A program made the position numbers and the translations under genes. From the NCBI GenBank assembly GCA_964629325.1, contig CAZVSC010000005.1, positions 1 to 64,000 on the forward strand: a DNA stretch of 64,000 nt, in the 5' to 3' direction. Source of the DNA: Eutrophocola sp964629325. Lineage in GTDB: Bacteria; Pseudomonadota; Gammaproteobacteria; Pseudomonadales; Pseudohongiellaceae. The notes beneath the pieces were generated by a model that was given only the letters and a program-made list of their open reading frames with translations, made no database searches and was not told the DNA's origin. Of the stretch, positions 34,152-43,084 are shown in pieces. How positions within the stretch are numbered: the stretch's first letter is position 1; each line of letters opens with the position of its first letter.

Positions 34152-35480
34152 ATGCAAGTTTCAATGGAAACCCTTGCCGGCCTGGAAAGGCGTATGACTA
34201 TCGAAGTACCGGCAGATACCGTGGAAAGCCAGGTCAAGAGCCGGCTCCAGGAAGCTGCCAAGAATGTGCAGATGAAAGGCTTCAGGAAAGGCAAGGTACC
34301 GGTCAAGGTCATCAAGGAACGTTATGGTGCCGGTGTCCGCCAGGAAGTCCTGGGCGAGGTCATGAGCCACTCCTGGTGGGAAGCCGTGACACAGGAGAAA
34401 GTGAAGCCTGCCGGCCAGCCACGCATCGAGCCGAAGAGTCTCGAGGAAGGCAAGAATCTGGAATTCACGGCCACTTTCGAAGTGTACCCGGAGATAGAAC
34501 TGCAGGATTTTTCCGGTATCACCATTGAGAAGAAGGGTGCCGAAATCTCTGATGCCGATATCGACAAGATGGTCGAAACGCTGCGCGAACAGCGCAAGAC
34601 CTATGCCGAGACAGACAGGGCAAGCCAGGATGGCGACCGGGTGAATATTGATTTCACCGGCACCATAGACGGCGAGAAGTTTGATGGCGGCGAAGCCAAG
34701 GGCAGCAATCTGGTACTTGGTTCCAAGCGGATGATCCCGGGATTCGAAGAGGGCCTGGTGGGCCTGTCCAAGGGAGAAGAGAAGACCCTGTCACTGACTT
34801 TTCCCGAGGATTATCACAACAAGGACCTGGCAGGTAAGGCTACCGAGTTTGCCGTTAAGGTAAACAGCGTCAGCGAACCGGTTCTGCCGGCACTGAATGA
34901 TGAATTTTTCGCCTCGTTTGATGTTGCCGAAGGCGGCCTGGATGCATTCAGGAAAGAGGTTTCAGCGAATATGGCCCGCGAACTGAAAAACGCCTCGCGC
35001 AACAACATCAAGAACCAGGTGATCGAAGGCCTGCTGAAAATACACACGGTGGATGTGCCCAAGGCCCTGGTGAAGAACGAGGTCGGTGCTTTGCGCCAGC
35101 AGGCAATGCAGCAGTTTGGCGGCGGCAGGAATATTGACCCCTCGATGCTTCCCGACGACCTGTTTTCCGGGCAGGCCGAACGTCGCGTGACGCTCAGCCT
35201 GATCATGAACGAGATCGTCAACAAGAATAATCTCAAGCCGGAACCCGATGCCGTGCGCAAGCTTGTCGAGGAAATGGCGGAAAGCTACGAGAAGCCGGAA
35301 GAAGTCATCAAGTGGTATTACAGTGACAAGGAGCAACTGGCCAATATCGAAGCCATGGCGCTTGAGGAGGCTGTGATTGACCTCATCCTGGATTCAGCCA
35401 ATATTAGCGAGTCTAACGTCAGTTACGAAGAGGCGCTGAAACCGCCCGCCCAGGCCGCTGCCGATACTGCGGAAAAATAA
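34152..35480 (+). CDS. tig: Trigger factor
   Basis: A 442-residue ribosome-bound chaperone and prolyl isomerase that meets nascent chains. The N-terminal ribosome-binding region contains GFRKGKVPVKVIKERYG (signature GFRxGKxP, residues 40-46). The FKBP-type isomerase domain follows at about residues 150-240 (DFTGTIDGEKFDGG, MIPGFEEGLVG), and then a C-terminal helical substrate-binding region. It is first in the order tig-clpP-clpX-lon. The ribosome site CAGGA lies about 10 bases upstream. The 950-base region before it probably carries its promoter. Confidence 0.97.
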   Translation: MQVSMETLAGLERRMTIEVPADTVESQVKSRLQEAAKNVQMKGFRKGKVPVKVIKERYGAGVRQEVLGEVMSHSWWEAVTQEKVKPAGQPRIEPKSLEEGKNLEFTATFEVYPEIELQDFSGITIEKKGAEISDADIDKMVETLREQRKTYAETDRASQDGDRVNIDFTGTIDGEKFDGGEAKGSNLVLGSKRMIPGFEEGLVGLSKGEEKTLSLTFPEDYHNKDLAGKATEFAVKVNSVSEPVLPALNDEFFASFDVAEGGLDAFRKEVSANMARELKNASRNNIKNQVIEGLLKIHTVDVPKALVKNEVGALRQQAMQQFGGGRNIDPSMLPDDLFSGQAERRVTLSLIMNEIVNKNNLKPEPDAVRKLVEEMAESYEKPEEVIKWYYSDKEQLANIEAMALEEAVIDLILDSANISESNVSYEEALKPPAQAAADTAEK

Positions 35481-35526
35481 GGACAGTAAACTGCTTGCCA
35501 GGTTTGCAACAGATACAGGAACCGAA

Positions 35527-36177
35527 ATGAAGAATTATGAAAAAGAGTTAGTGCAGGAATATGCGAGCCTGGTGCCGATCGTTGTCGAGCAGACTGCACG
35601 CGGCGAGCGCTCCTATGACATCTATTCCAGGCTGCTCAAGGACCGGATCATTTTCCTGGTAGGGCAGGTCGAAGATCACATGGCCAACCTGGTCGTTGCC
35701 CAACTGCTGTTCCTGGAGTCGGAAAACCCCGACAAGGACATCCATCTTTACATCAATTCGCCTGGCGGCTCAGTGACCGCCGGGCTGTCCATTTACGACA
35801 CCATGCAATTCATCAAGCCTGATGTCAGCACCATGTGTATCGGCCAGGCGGCCAGCATGGGTGCGCTGCTGCTGACCGGCGGTGAAAAGGGCAAGCGATT
35901 TGCGTTGCCGCATTCCCGCATGATGATTCATCAGCCCAGCGGTGGCGCCCAGGGCCAGGCTTCGGACATCCACATCCAGGCCCAGGAGATCCTGAATGTG
36001 CGTGAGCGCATGAACAAGATCATGGCGCACCACACCGGCCAGACAATCGAAGTCATTGCCCGTGATACCGATCGTGACAATTTCATGAGCGGTGAAGAGG
36101 CGGTCAAATACGGGCTCATCGACAAAGTGATGGAAAAACGTGTCCTGCCGGCACCACCGCCCGGCGGGGCGGCATGA
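35527..36177 (+). CDS. clpP: ATP-dependent Clp protease proteolytic subunit ClpP
   Basis: A 216-residue serine protease subunit forming the 14-mer chamber. The triad is Ser110 (GQAASMGALL), His135 (MMIHQPSGG) and Asp184 (RDTDRDNFM), each one residue less than E. coli numbering. The N-terminal segment before IVVEQTARGERSYDIYSRLL is probably removed by self-cleavage. The gene starts 46 bases after tig; clpX follows after 101 bases and supplies the unfoldase. Confidence 0.97.
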   Translation: MKNYEKELVQEYASLVPIVVEQTARGERSYDIYSRLLKDRIIFLVGQVEDHMANLVVAQLLFLESENPDKDIHLYINSPGGSVTAGLSIYDTMQFIKPDVSTMCIGQAASMGALLLTGGEKGKRFALPHSRMMIHQPSGGAQGQASDIHIQAQEILNVRERMNKIMAHHTGQTIEVIARDTDRDNFMSGEEAVKYGLIDKVMEKRVLPAPPPGGAA

Positions 36178-36191
36178 CGGCATTGCCGTCA
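36175..36191 (+). terminator. Short hairpin at the clpP stop
   Basis: TGACGGC / GCCGTCA with a 3-base loop; the left arm includes the clpP stop codon. It is followed by GTTT only, so at best a weak terminator or processing site between clpP and clpX. Confidence 0.4.
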
Positions 36192-36278
36192 GTTTCCACT
36201 TGTAAAATAGGTCAAAAGCCTTAATCTAACGCGTATTGGATATCCAAAGGCATACCACGGGTAAACCGGAACCAGCAC

Positions 36279-37568
36279 ATGGCAGACGACAAGAAAGACG
36301 ACGATAGCGGCAAGCTGCTTTATTGTTCTTTTTGCGGCAAAAGCCAGCATGAAGTCAGGAAGCTGATCGCCGGTCCTTCCGTGTTCGTCTGTGACGAATG
36401 CGTCGACCTTTGCAACGACATAATCCGGGAAGAGATCCAGGAAAAGTCAGTCGACAAGGACGACCACAAGCTGCCGACCCCGGAAGAAATCCGGGATACC
36501 CTCGATGAATATGTCATTGGCCAGGACAAGGCAAAGAAGACCCTGTCTGTCGCGGTCTACAACCATTACAAACGTCTCAATTTCGAAAAGAAGCACGATG
36601 ATGTGGAGCTCAGCAAGAGCAATATTCTCATCATCGGACCAACCGGCACAGGCAAAACGCTGCTCGCCGAAACCCTGGCCCGCCTTCTGGATGTACCTTT
36701 CACCATCGCCGATGCCACCACCTTGACCGAGGCAGGCTACGTGGGCGAGGACGTCGAGAACATCATCCAGAAGCTCTTGCAGAAGTGCGATTATGATGTT
36801 GAAAAGGCGCAGATCGGCATCGTCTATATCGACGAGATCGACAAGATTTCCCGCAAGTCCGACAATCCATCCATTACCCGTGATGTGTCAGGCGAAGGTG
36901 TGCAGCAGGCGCTTCTCAAACTGATCGAAGGCACTGTCGCCTCCGTGCCCCCGCAGGGCGGCAGGAAGCATCCCCAGCAGGAATTCCTGCAGGTGGACAC
37001 CTCCAACATCCTGTTCATCTGCGGTGGGGCTTTTGCTGGCCTGGACAAGATAATCCGCGACCGTTCGGATAAAAGCGGTATCGGGTTTGCAGCTGAAGTG
37101 CGCAGTCCTGACGCAGGAAAGCGCGTTGGGGAAACGTTACAGGACGTCGAGCCGGAAGACCTGGTCAAGTACGGTCTGATTCCGGAATTCGTGGGTCGTC
37201 TACCCATGATCGCCACCCTGAACGAGCTGGACGAGGAAGCCCTGGTCCAGATCCTCAAGGAGCCGAAGAATTCACTTACCAAGCAGTACGCCAAGTTGTT
37301 TGAAATGGAAGGCGTCGAGATCCAGTTCCGTGATGACGCACTCAGGGCGATTGCCCGCAAGGCGCAGCAGCGGAAAACCGGGGCTCGGGGGTTGCGCTCG
37401 ATCATGGAATCCGTGCTCCTGGATACCATGTACAACATTCCGTCCCAGGAAGGGGTCACCAAGGTGGTGATCGATGAAGCGGTCATCAACGGCGAGTCCG
37501 AGCCGCTACTGATGTATGAAACCGGGGACGCCCCGCAAAGCAAGACCGCCAACAAGGACCCTGCCTGA
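36279..37568 (+). CDS. clpX: ATP-dependent Clp protease unfoldase ClpX
   Basis: A 429-residue AAA+ unfoldase. The N-terminal zinc-binding domain has CSFCGKSQ and CDECVDLC (four cysteines). The ATPase has Walker A GPTGTGKT, Walker B VYIDEIDKI, and the C-terminal sensor region KTGARGLRS. It feeds tagged and regulatory proteins into ClpP. Length and motifs are normal. No stop-codon overlap with neighbours; lon starts 206 bases later. Confidence 0.98.
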   Translation: MADDKKDDDSGKLLYCSFCGKSQHEVRKLIAGPSVFVCDECVDLCNDIIREEIQEKSVDKDDHKLPTPEEIRDTLDEYVIGQDKAKKTLSVAVYNHYKRLNFEKKHDDVELSKSNILIIGPTGTGKTLLAETLARLLDVPFTIADATTLTEAGYVGEDVENIIQKLLQKCDYDVEKAQIGIVYIDEIDKISRKSDNPSITRDVSGEGVQQALLKLIEGTVASVPPQGGRKHPQQEFLQVDTSNILFICGGAFAGLDKIIRDRSDKSGIGFAAEVRSPDAGKRVGETLQDVEPEDLVKYGLIPEFVGRLPMIATLNELDEEALVQILKEPKNSLTKQYAKLFEMEGVEIQFRDDALRAIARKAQQRKTGARGLRSIMESVLLDTMYNIPSQEGVTKVVIDEAVINGESEPLLMYETGDAPQSKTANKDPA

Positions 37569-37604
37569 GCAAATCATTCAGCTTGGCCTGATTTGCTGCC
37601 CCAC

Positions 37605-37628
37605 CTTGAAATCGCCTTTTTCGGCCAT
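37605..37628 (+). promoter_or_regulatory. Sigma-32-like heat-shock promoter before lon
   Basis: CTTGAAA at 37605-37611 is an exact match to the sigma-32 -35 element. Eleven bases later GGCCATAC matches four of the six leading positions of CCCCATnT. It lies about 145 bases before the lon start, a normal distance for a leader. Confidence 0.5.
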
Positions 37629-37774
37629 ACATCTCCAACAGGAAATACCGCATTCCGCAGCCGTTCACAAAAGCTGAACCGGCGTCATAGCAAACCATGA
37701 CTGCCTCTGGCTTTGCTGCCGAATTTGTATTTCAATGTCACTATCCAGTCACGCCACAGGTCTGATAATTAACT

Positions 37775-40210
37775 ATGCCTACCCAGGACGCCCCCAACAC
37801 CGATAACCTGCTGCCATTTCTCCCCTTGAGAGGCGTGGTTGTCTATCCACAGATCGTGCACCCGCTGTTCGTCGCCCGGGAGAAATCCATACGCGCCCTG
37901 AAGGCAGCCATGGCCAACGACAAGAAGGTAGTTCTGGCTGCGCAGAAACAGCACTCTGAAGACGACCCCGGCAAGGATGACGTTTTCACGATCGGTACGG
38001 TCGCATCCGTACTGCAGTTGATGCATGTGAACGATGGCACCGTGAAGGTGCTGGTCGAAGGCGTCGAGCGTGTACAGATCAAGAAACTCCACGGGGACGA
38101 GGATTACACCAGGGCAGAGGTTTCCAGCCTGAGCGGCAGCACAGTGGAAGAAAAGGACACTGAAATACTGGTCAGGTCTCTGCTCTCCCAGTTCGATCAG
38201 TATGTGCAGCTCAGCAAGAAAATTTCACCTGAAGTTCTCACTTCCATCACGAGTATCGATGAACCAAGCCGGCTCGTGGATACCATCGCTACACACATGT
38301 CGCTGCAGCTGCAGGAAAAGCAGAATATTCTTGAACTCGCCAATCTGAAACCCCGCATCGAACACCTGATGTCGCTCATCGAAGCCGAGATCGACATATT
38401 CCAGGTTGAAAAACGCATTCGCGGCAGGGTGAAAAAGCAGATGGAAAAAAGCCAGCGCGAGTATTACCTGAATGAGCAGATGAAGGCTATCCAGAAGGAA
38501 ATGGGTGAGCTGGATGATGTGCCAAATGAAGCCGAGGAGCTTAAACGCAAAATCGACGAAGCTGGTATGTCTAAGGAAGCCAAGGAGAAGGCATCAGCCG
38601 AACTCAACAAGCTGAAGATGATGTCGCCGATGTCATCCGAAGCGTCAGTGGTGCGCACCTACATCGACTGGATGATAAACGTACCCTGGAAGAAAAAATC
38701 CAAGATTCGCACCGACCTGAAGCGGGCAGAGGAAATTCTCGATCACGATCACTATGGCCTGAAGGAGGTCAAGGAACGTATCGTGGAATATCTTGCCGTG
38801 CAGAAGCGGGTGAAAAAACTGAAGGGGCCAATCCTCTGTCTGGTGGGGCCGCCCGGCGTGGGCAAGACCTCACTCGGCGAGTCCGTGGCCAGGGCCACAG
38901 GCAGGAAATTCGTCAGGATGGCGCTTGGCGGCGTGCGTGACGAAGCCGAGATACGCGGTCACAGGCGTACCTATATCGGTTCGCTGCCGGGCAAGGTCCT
39001 GCAAAAAATGGCCAAGGTCGGCGTGCGCAACCCGCTGGTCCTTCTGGACGAGGTCGACAAGATGGGGATGGATCATCGCGGTGATCCGGCCGCAGCATTG
39101 CTCGAAGTGCTCGACCCCGAACAGAACCACAGCTTCAATGACCATTACCTGGAAGTCGATTACGACCTGAGTGATGTGCTGTTCATATGCACCTCGAATT
39201 CCATGAATATACCCGAGCCGCTTCTGGACAGAATGGAAGTGATTCGCTTGCCTGGTTATACGGAAGACGAAAAACGCAACATCGCCAGTCGCTATCTCGT
39301 GCCGAAGCAAAAAGAAAACAATGGACTGAAACCCGACGAGGTCACCTTCACCGACAAGGCGATCATCAACCTGATTCGTCATTACACCCGTGAAGCCGGT
39401 GTCCGCGGTCTGGAGCGGGAGATCGCAAAAATCTGCCGCAAGATCGTCAAGGAACATGCAGTTGATGACAAGGCACCAAAGATCGAGGTCGGCGAAAAGG
39501 ATCTTGAGAAGTATCTGGGCGTGCAGAAATATGATTTCGGCCGCGCAGAAGAGAAGGACGCTATCGGTCAGGTCAACGGATTGGCATGGACCCAGGTGGG
39601 CGGCGAATTGTTGACCATCGAAGCCGTGGCGACACCGGGCAAGGGCAAGACCACAATGACCGGTTCACTGGGCGACATCATGAAGGAGTCCATTCAGGCG
39701 GCATTGACAGTTCTCAGGAGCCGCTCTGCGACGCTTGGGCTCAAGGAAAACTTCCATGAAAACAGTGATTTGCATGTTCATGTCCCTGAGGGTGCCACAC
39801 CCAAGGATGGCCCCAGCGCCGGTATCGGCATGTGCACGGCACTGGTTTCCGTCCTGACCGGCATACCGGTCCGCAAGGACGTGGCGATGACAGGCGAGAT
39901 CACCTTGCGTGGCCAGGTGCTGCCCATCGGCGGGCTCAAGGAAAAATTGCTGGCAGCTCACCGCGGCGACATCAAGACCGTTATTATTCCGAAAGACAAC
40001 GAAAGAGACCTGAAAGAAATTCCGGACAACATCAAGGCCGACTTGCAAATCAAGCCGGTGAAATGGATTGATGAAGTATTGGAAATCGCGCTTCAGTACA
40101 TGCCCGAGCCAACGGAAGACAATAAATCTCAAGCACTTGAAAAAGGTTCCTCAGAACCGACTGAAAATGAGGAAAATGACAACGGCAAAAAATCTATAAA
40201 TACACACTAA
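37775..40210 (+). CDS. lon: ATP-dependent protease Lon
   Basis: An 811-residue AAA+ serine protease that degrades misfolded and short-lived regulatory proteins. The N-terminal LON domain starts with LPFLPLRGVVVYP. Walker A is GPPGVGKTSLG and Walker B LVLLDEVDKM. The Ser-Lys dyad is Ser681 (PKDGPSAG) and Lys724 (GGLKEKLLAA), 43 residues apart as in E. coli. The C-terminal tail past residue 780 is hydrophilic and low in complexity. A heat-shock-like promoter is upstream and hup follows, as is usual. Confidence 0.98.
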   Translation: MPTQDAPNTDNLLPFLPLRGVVVYPQIVHPLFVAREKSIRALKAAMANDKKVVLAAQKQHSEDDPGKDDVFTIGTVASVLQLMHVNDGTVKVLVEGVERVQIKKLHGDEDYTRAEVSSLSGSTVEEKDTEILVRSLLSQFDQYVQLSKKISPEVLTSITSIDEPSRLVDTIATHMSLQLQEKQNILELANLKPRIEHLMSLIEAEIDIFQVEKRIRGRVKKQMEKSQREYYLNEQMKAIQKEMGELDDVPNEAEELKRKIDEAGMSKEAKEKASAELNKLKMMSPMSSEASVVRTYIDWMINVPWKKKSKIRTDLKRAEEILDHDHYGLKEVKERIVEYLAVQKRVKKLKGPILCLVGPPGVGKTSLGESVARATGRKFVRMALGGVRDEAEIRGHRRTYIGSLPGKVLQKMAKVGVRNPLVLLDEVDKMGMDHRGDPAAALLEVLDPEQNHSFNDHYLEVDYDLSDVLFICTSNSMNIPEPLLDRMEVIRLPGYTEDEKRNIASRYLVPKQKENNGLKPDEVTFTDKAIINLIRHYTREAGVRGLEREIAKICRKIVKEHAVDDKAPKIEVGEKDLEKYLGVQKYDFGRAEEKDAIGQVNGLAWTQVGGELLTIEAVATPGKGKTTMTGSLGDIMKESIQAALTVLRSRSATLGLKENFHENSDLHVHVPEGATPKDGPSAGIGMCTALVSVLTGIPVRKDVAMTGEITLRGQVLPIGGLKEKLLAAHRGDIKTVIIPKDNERDLKEIPDNIKADLQIKPVKWIDEVLEIALQYMPEPTEDNKSQALEKGSSEPTENEENDNGKKSINTH

Positions 40211-40224
40211 AAGCCTCGTATTTC

Positions 40225-40254
40225 TTGACATTCTCTCGAGTCAGTTGGTATAAA
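40225..40254 (+). promoter_or_regulatory. Strong sigma-70 promoter for hup
   Basis: TTGACA (40225-40230), an 18-base spacer, and TATAAA (40249-40254), about 170 bases before the GTG start. It gives hup its own transcription apart from lon. Confidence 0.75.
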
Positions 40255-40424
40255 GTTCGTGTCTTACAGGCTGGCTAACTGCTCCGGAACTACTGTCTGA
40301 TACGACTAAGCGGAAACCGTATTCAGGAATCTATTTAGTAGTAACCTTTTCAGTAATGTTTACAGAATTAGTAGTTACAAAATTCCACATCAACTTGAAC
40401 CTACAAGCATAAGAAGGGGATATC

Positions 40425-40700
40425 GTGAACAAATCAGAATTAATTGACGCTGTTGCTGTAACCGCCGATTTACCAAAAGCTGCTGCTGCCCGTGCTATTG
40501 ATGCCATGACCGATGCAATCGCTGCATCACTGAAATCCGGCAATTCAGTATCACTGGTCGGATTCGGCTCATTCAATGTCAAGGACCGTCCGGCCCGTAC
40601 TGGCCGCAATCCGCAAACAGGTGCTCCGATCCAGATCGCTGCGGCAAGGGTGCCATCTTTCAAGGCAGGCAAGGCACTGAAAGACGCGGTAAATTCCTGA
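40425..40700 (+). CDS. hupB: DNA-binding protein HU (beta type)
   Basis: A 91-residue histone-like protein that bends DNA and organises the nucleoid. The chain MNKSELIDAVAVTADLPKAA and the DNA-binding arm GFGSFNVKDRPARTGRNPQTG are standard. The start is GTG with a strong AAGAAGGGGA ribosome site. The order lon-hup-ppiD is that of many gammaproteobacteria, which supports the beta form. Confidence 0.96.
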   Translation: MNKSELIDAVAVTADLPKAAAARAIDAMTDAIAASLKSGNSVSLVGFGSFNVKDRPARTGRNPQTGAPIQIAAARVPSFKAGKALKDAVNS

Positions 40701-40707
40701 TATAATC

Positions 40708-40731
40708 CGGCTCCTTCTGAAGGAGCCGTTT
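40708..40731 (+). terminator. First hairpin after hup
   Basis: CGGCTCCTTC / GAAGGAGCCG (40708-40717 / 40719-40728), followed by TTTCT. It begins eight bases after the hup stop codon. Confidence 0.75.
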
Positions 40732-40764
40732 CTGGAAAAGAAACAAGAGCAAGTTCCTTTAGAG

Positions 40765-40793
40765 GGCGCATCATTGATGCGCCTTCTGTTTTT
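40765..40793 (+). terminator. Second hairpin after hup
   Basis: GGCGCATCA / TGATGCGCC (40765-40773 / 40775-40783) followed by TTCTGTTTTT. A good Rho-independent terminator separating hup from ppiD. Confidence 0.8.
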
Positions 40794-40951
40794 AGTAAAG
40801 AGCTGTTTTGTATTGCAATCGCTGCCAGGGCTTTCCGGCAAGCAGCTGTGCAGTCTCAGTAATACAAATGCATTTAGGGCAGCGATGCCGTTTGAGCCGC
40901 TGCATTGTTTGAAATATCAAGTTTTGATTGGTTAATACCTGGAATTGGGAA

Positions 40952-42838
40952 ATGCTGCAGAAAATTCGCGATAACAGTCAGGGCGTAGGCGCCAAGATTT
41001 TTGTCTGGTTCATCATCATCGTTTTTGGTGCCTGGGGTGCCAGTACCATCGTATCAAGCGTGCTGACCTCCAACCCGGCTGTGTCGGTAAACGGAGTGGA
41101 TATCGATGAACTCCAGGTTGAGCAGAACACACAGCGCCGCATCCAGGAGCAAATCGAGGCCCTTGGGCCGGATGCGGACCTGTCCAGCATCGACGAGGAA
41201 GCGATCAGGGCAACGGCCCTGGATGAATTGATCCAGCGCGAACTCCTCCTGCAGGCCGCCGAGCGCGCAGGTATGGTGGTCTCCTCACGCTCCATAGACC
41301 GCGGCATCGCGCAGACTCCCGATTTCCAGATTGATGGCGTCTTCAATGCCGAACGGGCCCAGCTGGTCCTGCAAAGCATCGGCTACACCCCCAATTCCTA
41401 CCGCGCCGCCCTGGCCGCCGAAGGTCTCATCAACCAGACCACCTTCACACTGGGCCTTTCCGGCTTCGTCACGCCCAATGAAATTCGCCAGCTTGCCGGC
41501 CTGCTCAATGAATCTCGCGACATTCGCTACCTCCTGATCAACATGGATGACCAGCTCACCAGCATGGAAGTCACCGACGAGGAGATACTGGCATATTACG
41601 AGGCCAACCAGGCTCGTTTCATGAAGGAAGAACAGGTTTCACTGGAATACGTGGAACTGGACAAGGATGCCATTTTCGATGAGGTCACCGTAACCGAGGA
41701 GCAGATCAGCCAGCGTTACGAGGAAGAGCAGCTGGAATTCCAGTCCCAGATCGAGCGCCGTGCCTCCCACATCCTATTGGAAGCCTTTGATGACGAAGGT
41801 TATGAGCAGGCCCTCGGCCAGGCCCGGGAGCTCAAGACCCGTATAGACAACGGCGAAAGCTTCGAGGATCTTGCCGCTGAATACTCCGATGACCTGGGCT
41901 CCGCGGAAGACGGTGGTGATGTCGGTTACACCACAGGCCAGAATTTTGTCGAGGAATTCGAACAGGCCCTCAGAGAGCTTGAAGTAGGGCAGGTTTCTGA
42001 CCCGGTGCGAACTGAATTCGGTATTCACCTGGTCAAGCTGACCGAACAGAGCGAATCCGCAATCGAGTCCTTTGCAGACAGCCGTGAACGTATTGAGCGC
42101 GACCTGAAAACCAGCCAGGTTGATACCCTTTTCCTGGAGCGCTCCGAGGAACTGGGCAACCTGGCCTTTGAATCCTTCGACCTGCAGGACCCGGCCGAGA
42201 TCATGGGCCTGGAACTCAAGACAACCGGGCTTTTCGGACGCAGCGGCGGTACCGGCATCGCCGCGAACCGTGATGTCATCAATGCGGCTTTCGGTTCTGA
42301 TGTACTGCTGGATGGCCTGAACAGCAACCTGATTTCGCTGACGCCTTCCAGAAGCGTTGTAGTCCGCCTGCTGGAACACAATCAGCCTGAGCTTGAAACC
42401 CTCGACGACGTGCGCGAGGAAATCCGGATCGAACTTCAGTTTGAAAAGGTCAGTGAACGTGCTGGCGAACTTGGCCGCACCATCACGACCAGTCTGCAGA
42501 GTGGCGGCAATATTGACACGATCCTGGAAGCCCAGGATCTGACCTGGAACCAGCTGAATGAACTGGAGCGCAACAGCCAGCAGCTGCCCCCGGAACTGGT
42601 GGACAACGTTTTTGGCATGTCCGAACCGGCAGCTGACACCGTCAACGTGGAAGGCTTCCAGCTGGCCTCGGGCGCCTACGTGGTTGTCGAACTGCAGAGG
42701 GTGAATCCGGGTACCCTCGAGGACTTCGAGGAAGCCGAACTGGCCAGCCTCACGAACTTCCTCGAGCAGCAGCAGGCAGACAGCGAACTTGGTGCAATGA
42801 TCATCGGTCTGCAGAACCGCGCTGATATCACCCGCTGA
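40952..42838 (+). CDS. ppiD: Periplasmic folding chaperone / parvulin-like PpiD
   Basis: A 628-residue inner-membrane-anchored chaperone at the Sec exit. ATG 40952 (MLQKIRDNSQG) is chosen over an upstream TTG. The membrane anchor is residues 15-35 (IFVWFIIIVFGAWGAST). A SurA-like N-terminal region (VEQNTQRRIQEQIEALG...IQRELLLQAAERAG) is followed by a parvulin domain from about residue 265 (RRASHILLEAFDDEG, YSDDLGSAEDGGDVGYTTG). The remaining C-terminal third is less conserved. The gene is last in the quality-control cluster and ends at a clear terminator. Confidence 0.94.
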   Translation: MLQKIRDNSQGVGAKIFVWFIIIVFGAWGASTIVSSVLTSNPAVSVNGVDIDELQVEQNTQRRIQEQIEALGPDADLSSIDEEAIRATALDELIQRELLLQAAERAGMVVSSRSIDRGIAQTPDFQIDGVFNAERAQLVLQSIGYTPNSYRAALAAEGLINQTTFTLGLSGFVTPNEIRQLAGLLNESRDIRYLLINMDDQLTSMEVTDEEILAYYEANQARFMKEEQVSLEYVELDKDAIFDEVTVTEEQISQRYEEEQLEFQSQIERRASHILLEAFDDEGYEQALGQARELKTRIDNGESFEDLAAEYSDDLGSAEDGGDVGYTTGQNFVEEFEQALRELEVGQVSDPVRTEFGIHLVKLTEQSESAIESFADSRERIERDLKTSQVDTLFLERSEELGNLAFESFDLQDPAEIMGLELKTTGLFGRSGGTGIAANRDVINAAFGSDVLLDGLNSNLISLTPSRSVVVRLLEHNQPELETLDDVREEIRIELQFEKVSERAGELGRTITTSLQSGGNIDTILEAQDLTWNQLNELERNSQQLPPELVDNVFGMSEPAADTVNVEGFQLASGAYVVVELQRVNPGTLEDFEEAELASLTNFLEQQQADSELGAMIIGLQNRADITR

Positions 42839-42860
42839 ACCTGGTCAATACTGGTCAATA

Positions 42861-42893
42861 AAGGCCCGGTTTCGCAGGAAGCCGGGCCTTTTT
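42861..42893 (+). terminator. Rho-independent terminator after ppiD
   Basis: AAGGCCCGG and CCGGGCCTT arms with inner pairing TTC/GAA and loop GCAG, followed by TTTTTATT. A 10-base direct duplication (CTGGTCAATA twice, 42841-42860) precedes it. Confidence 0.85.
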
Positions 42894-42986
42894 ATTGGCA
42901 TCAGTCCATGTGAACCCTGGCAATGTTTGCCCCAAAACCCGGTGGACTTGGATGCAAATGGCGATTATCCTTAATTCTTTGTTATT

Positions 42987-43003
42987 TCGGGGATATTCCC
43001 CGA
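42987..43003. promoter_or_regulatory. Dyad upstream of the peptide transporter operon
   Basis: TCGGGGA TAT TCCCCGA, perfect 7-bp arms with a 3-base centre, 82 bases before the oppA start and in AT-rich sequence. It may be an operator or a short leader hairpin. Confidence 0.4.
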
Positions 43004-43084
43004 TATTACGTTTTTAGCTCCCGGCTCCGGGGCTGCATCCTACGATCCACAACCGATTAGTAAAATCCAACGAGAACGCCAGCC

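Noticed and set aside
41000..41379. Minus-strand open frame within ppiD
   Set aside because: Shadow frame of a clear PpiD gene with no supporting signals.
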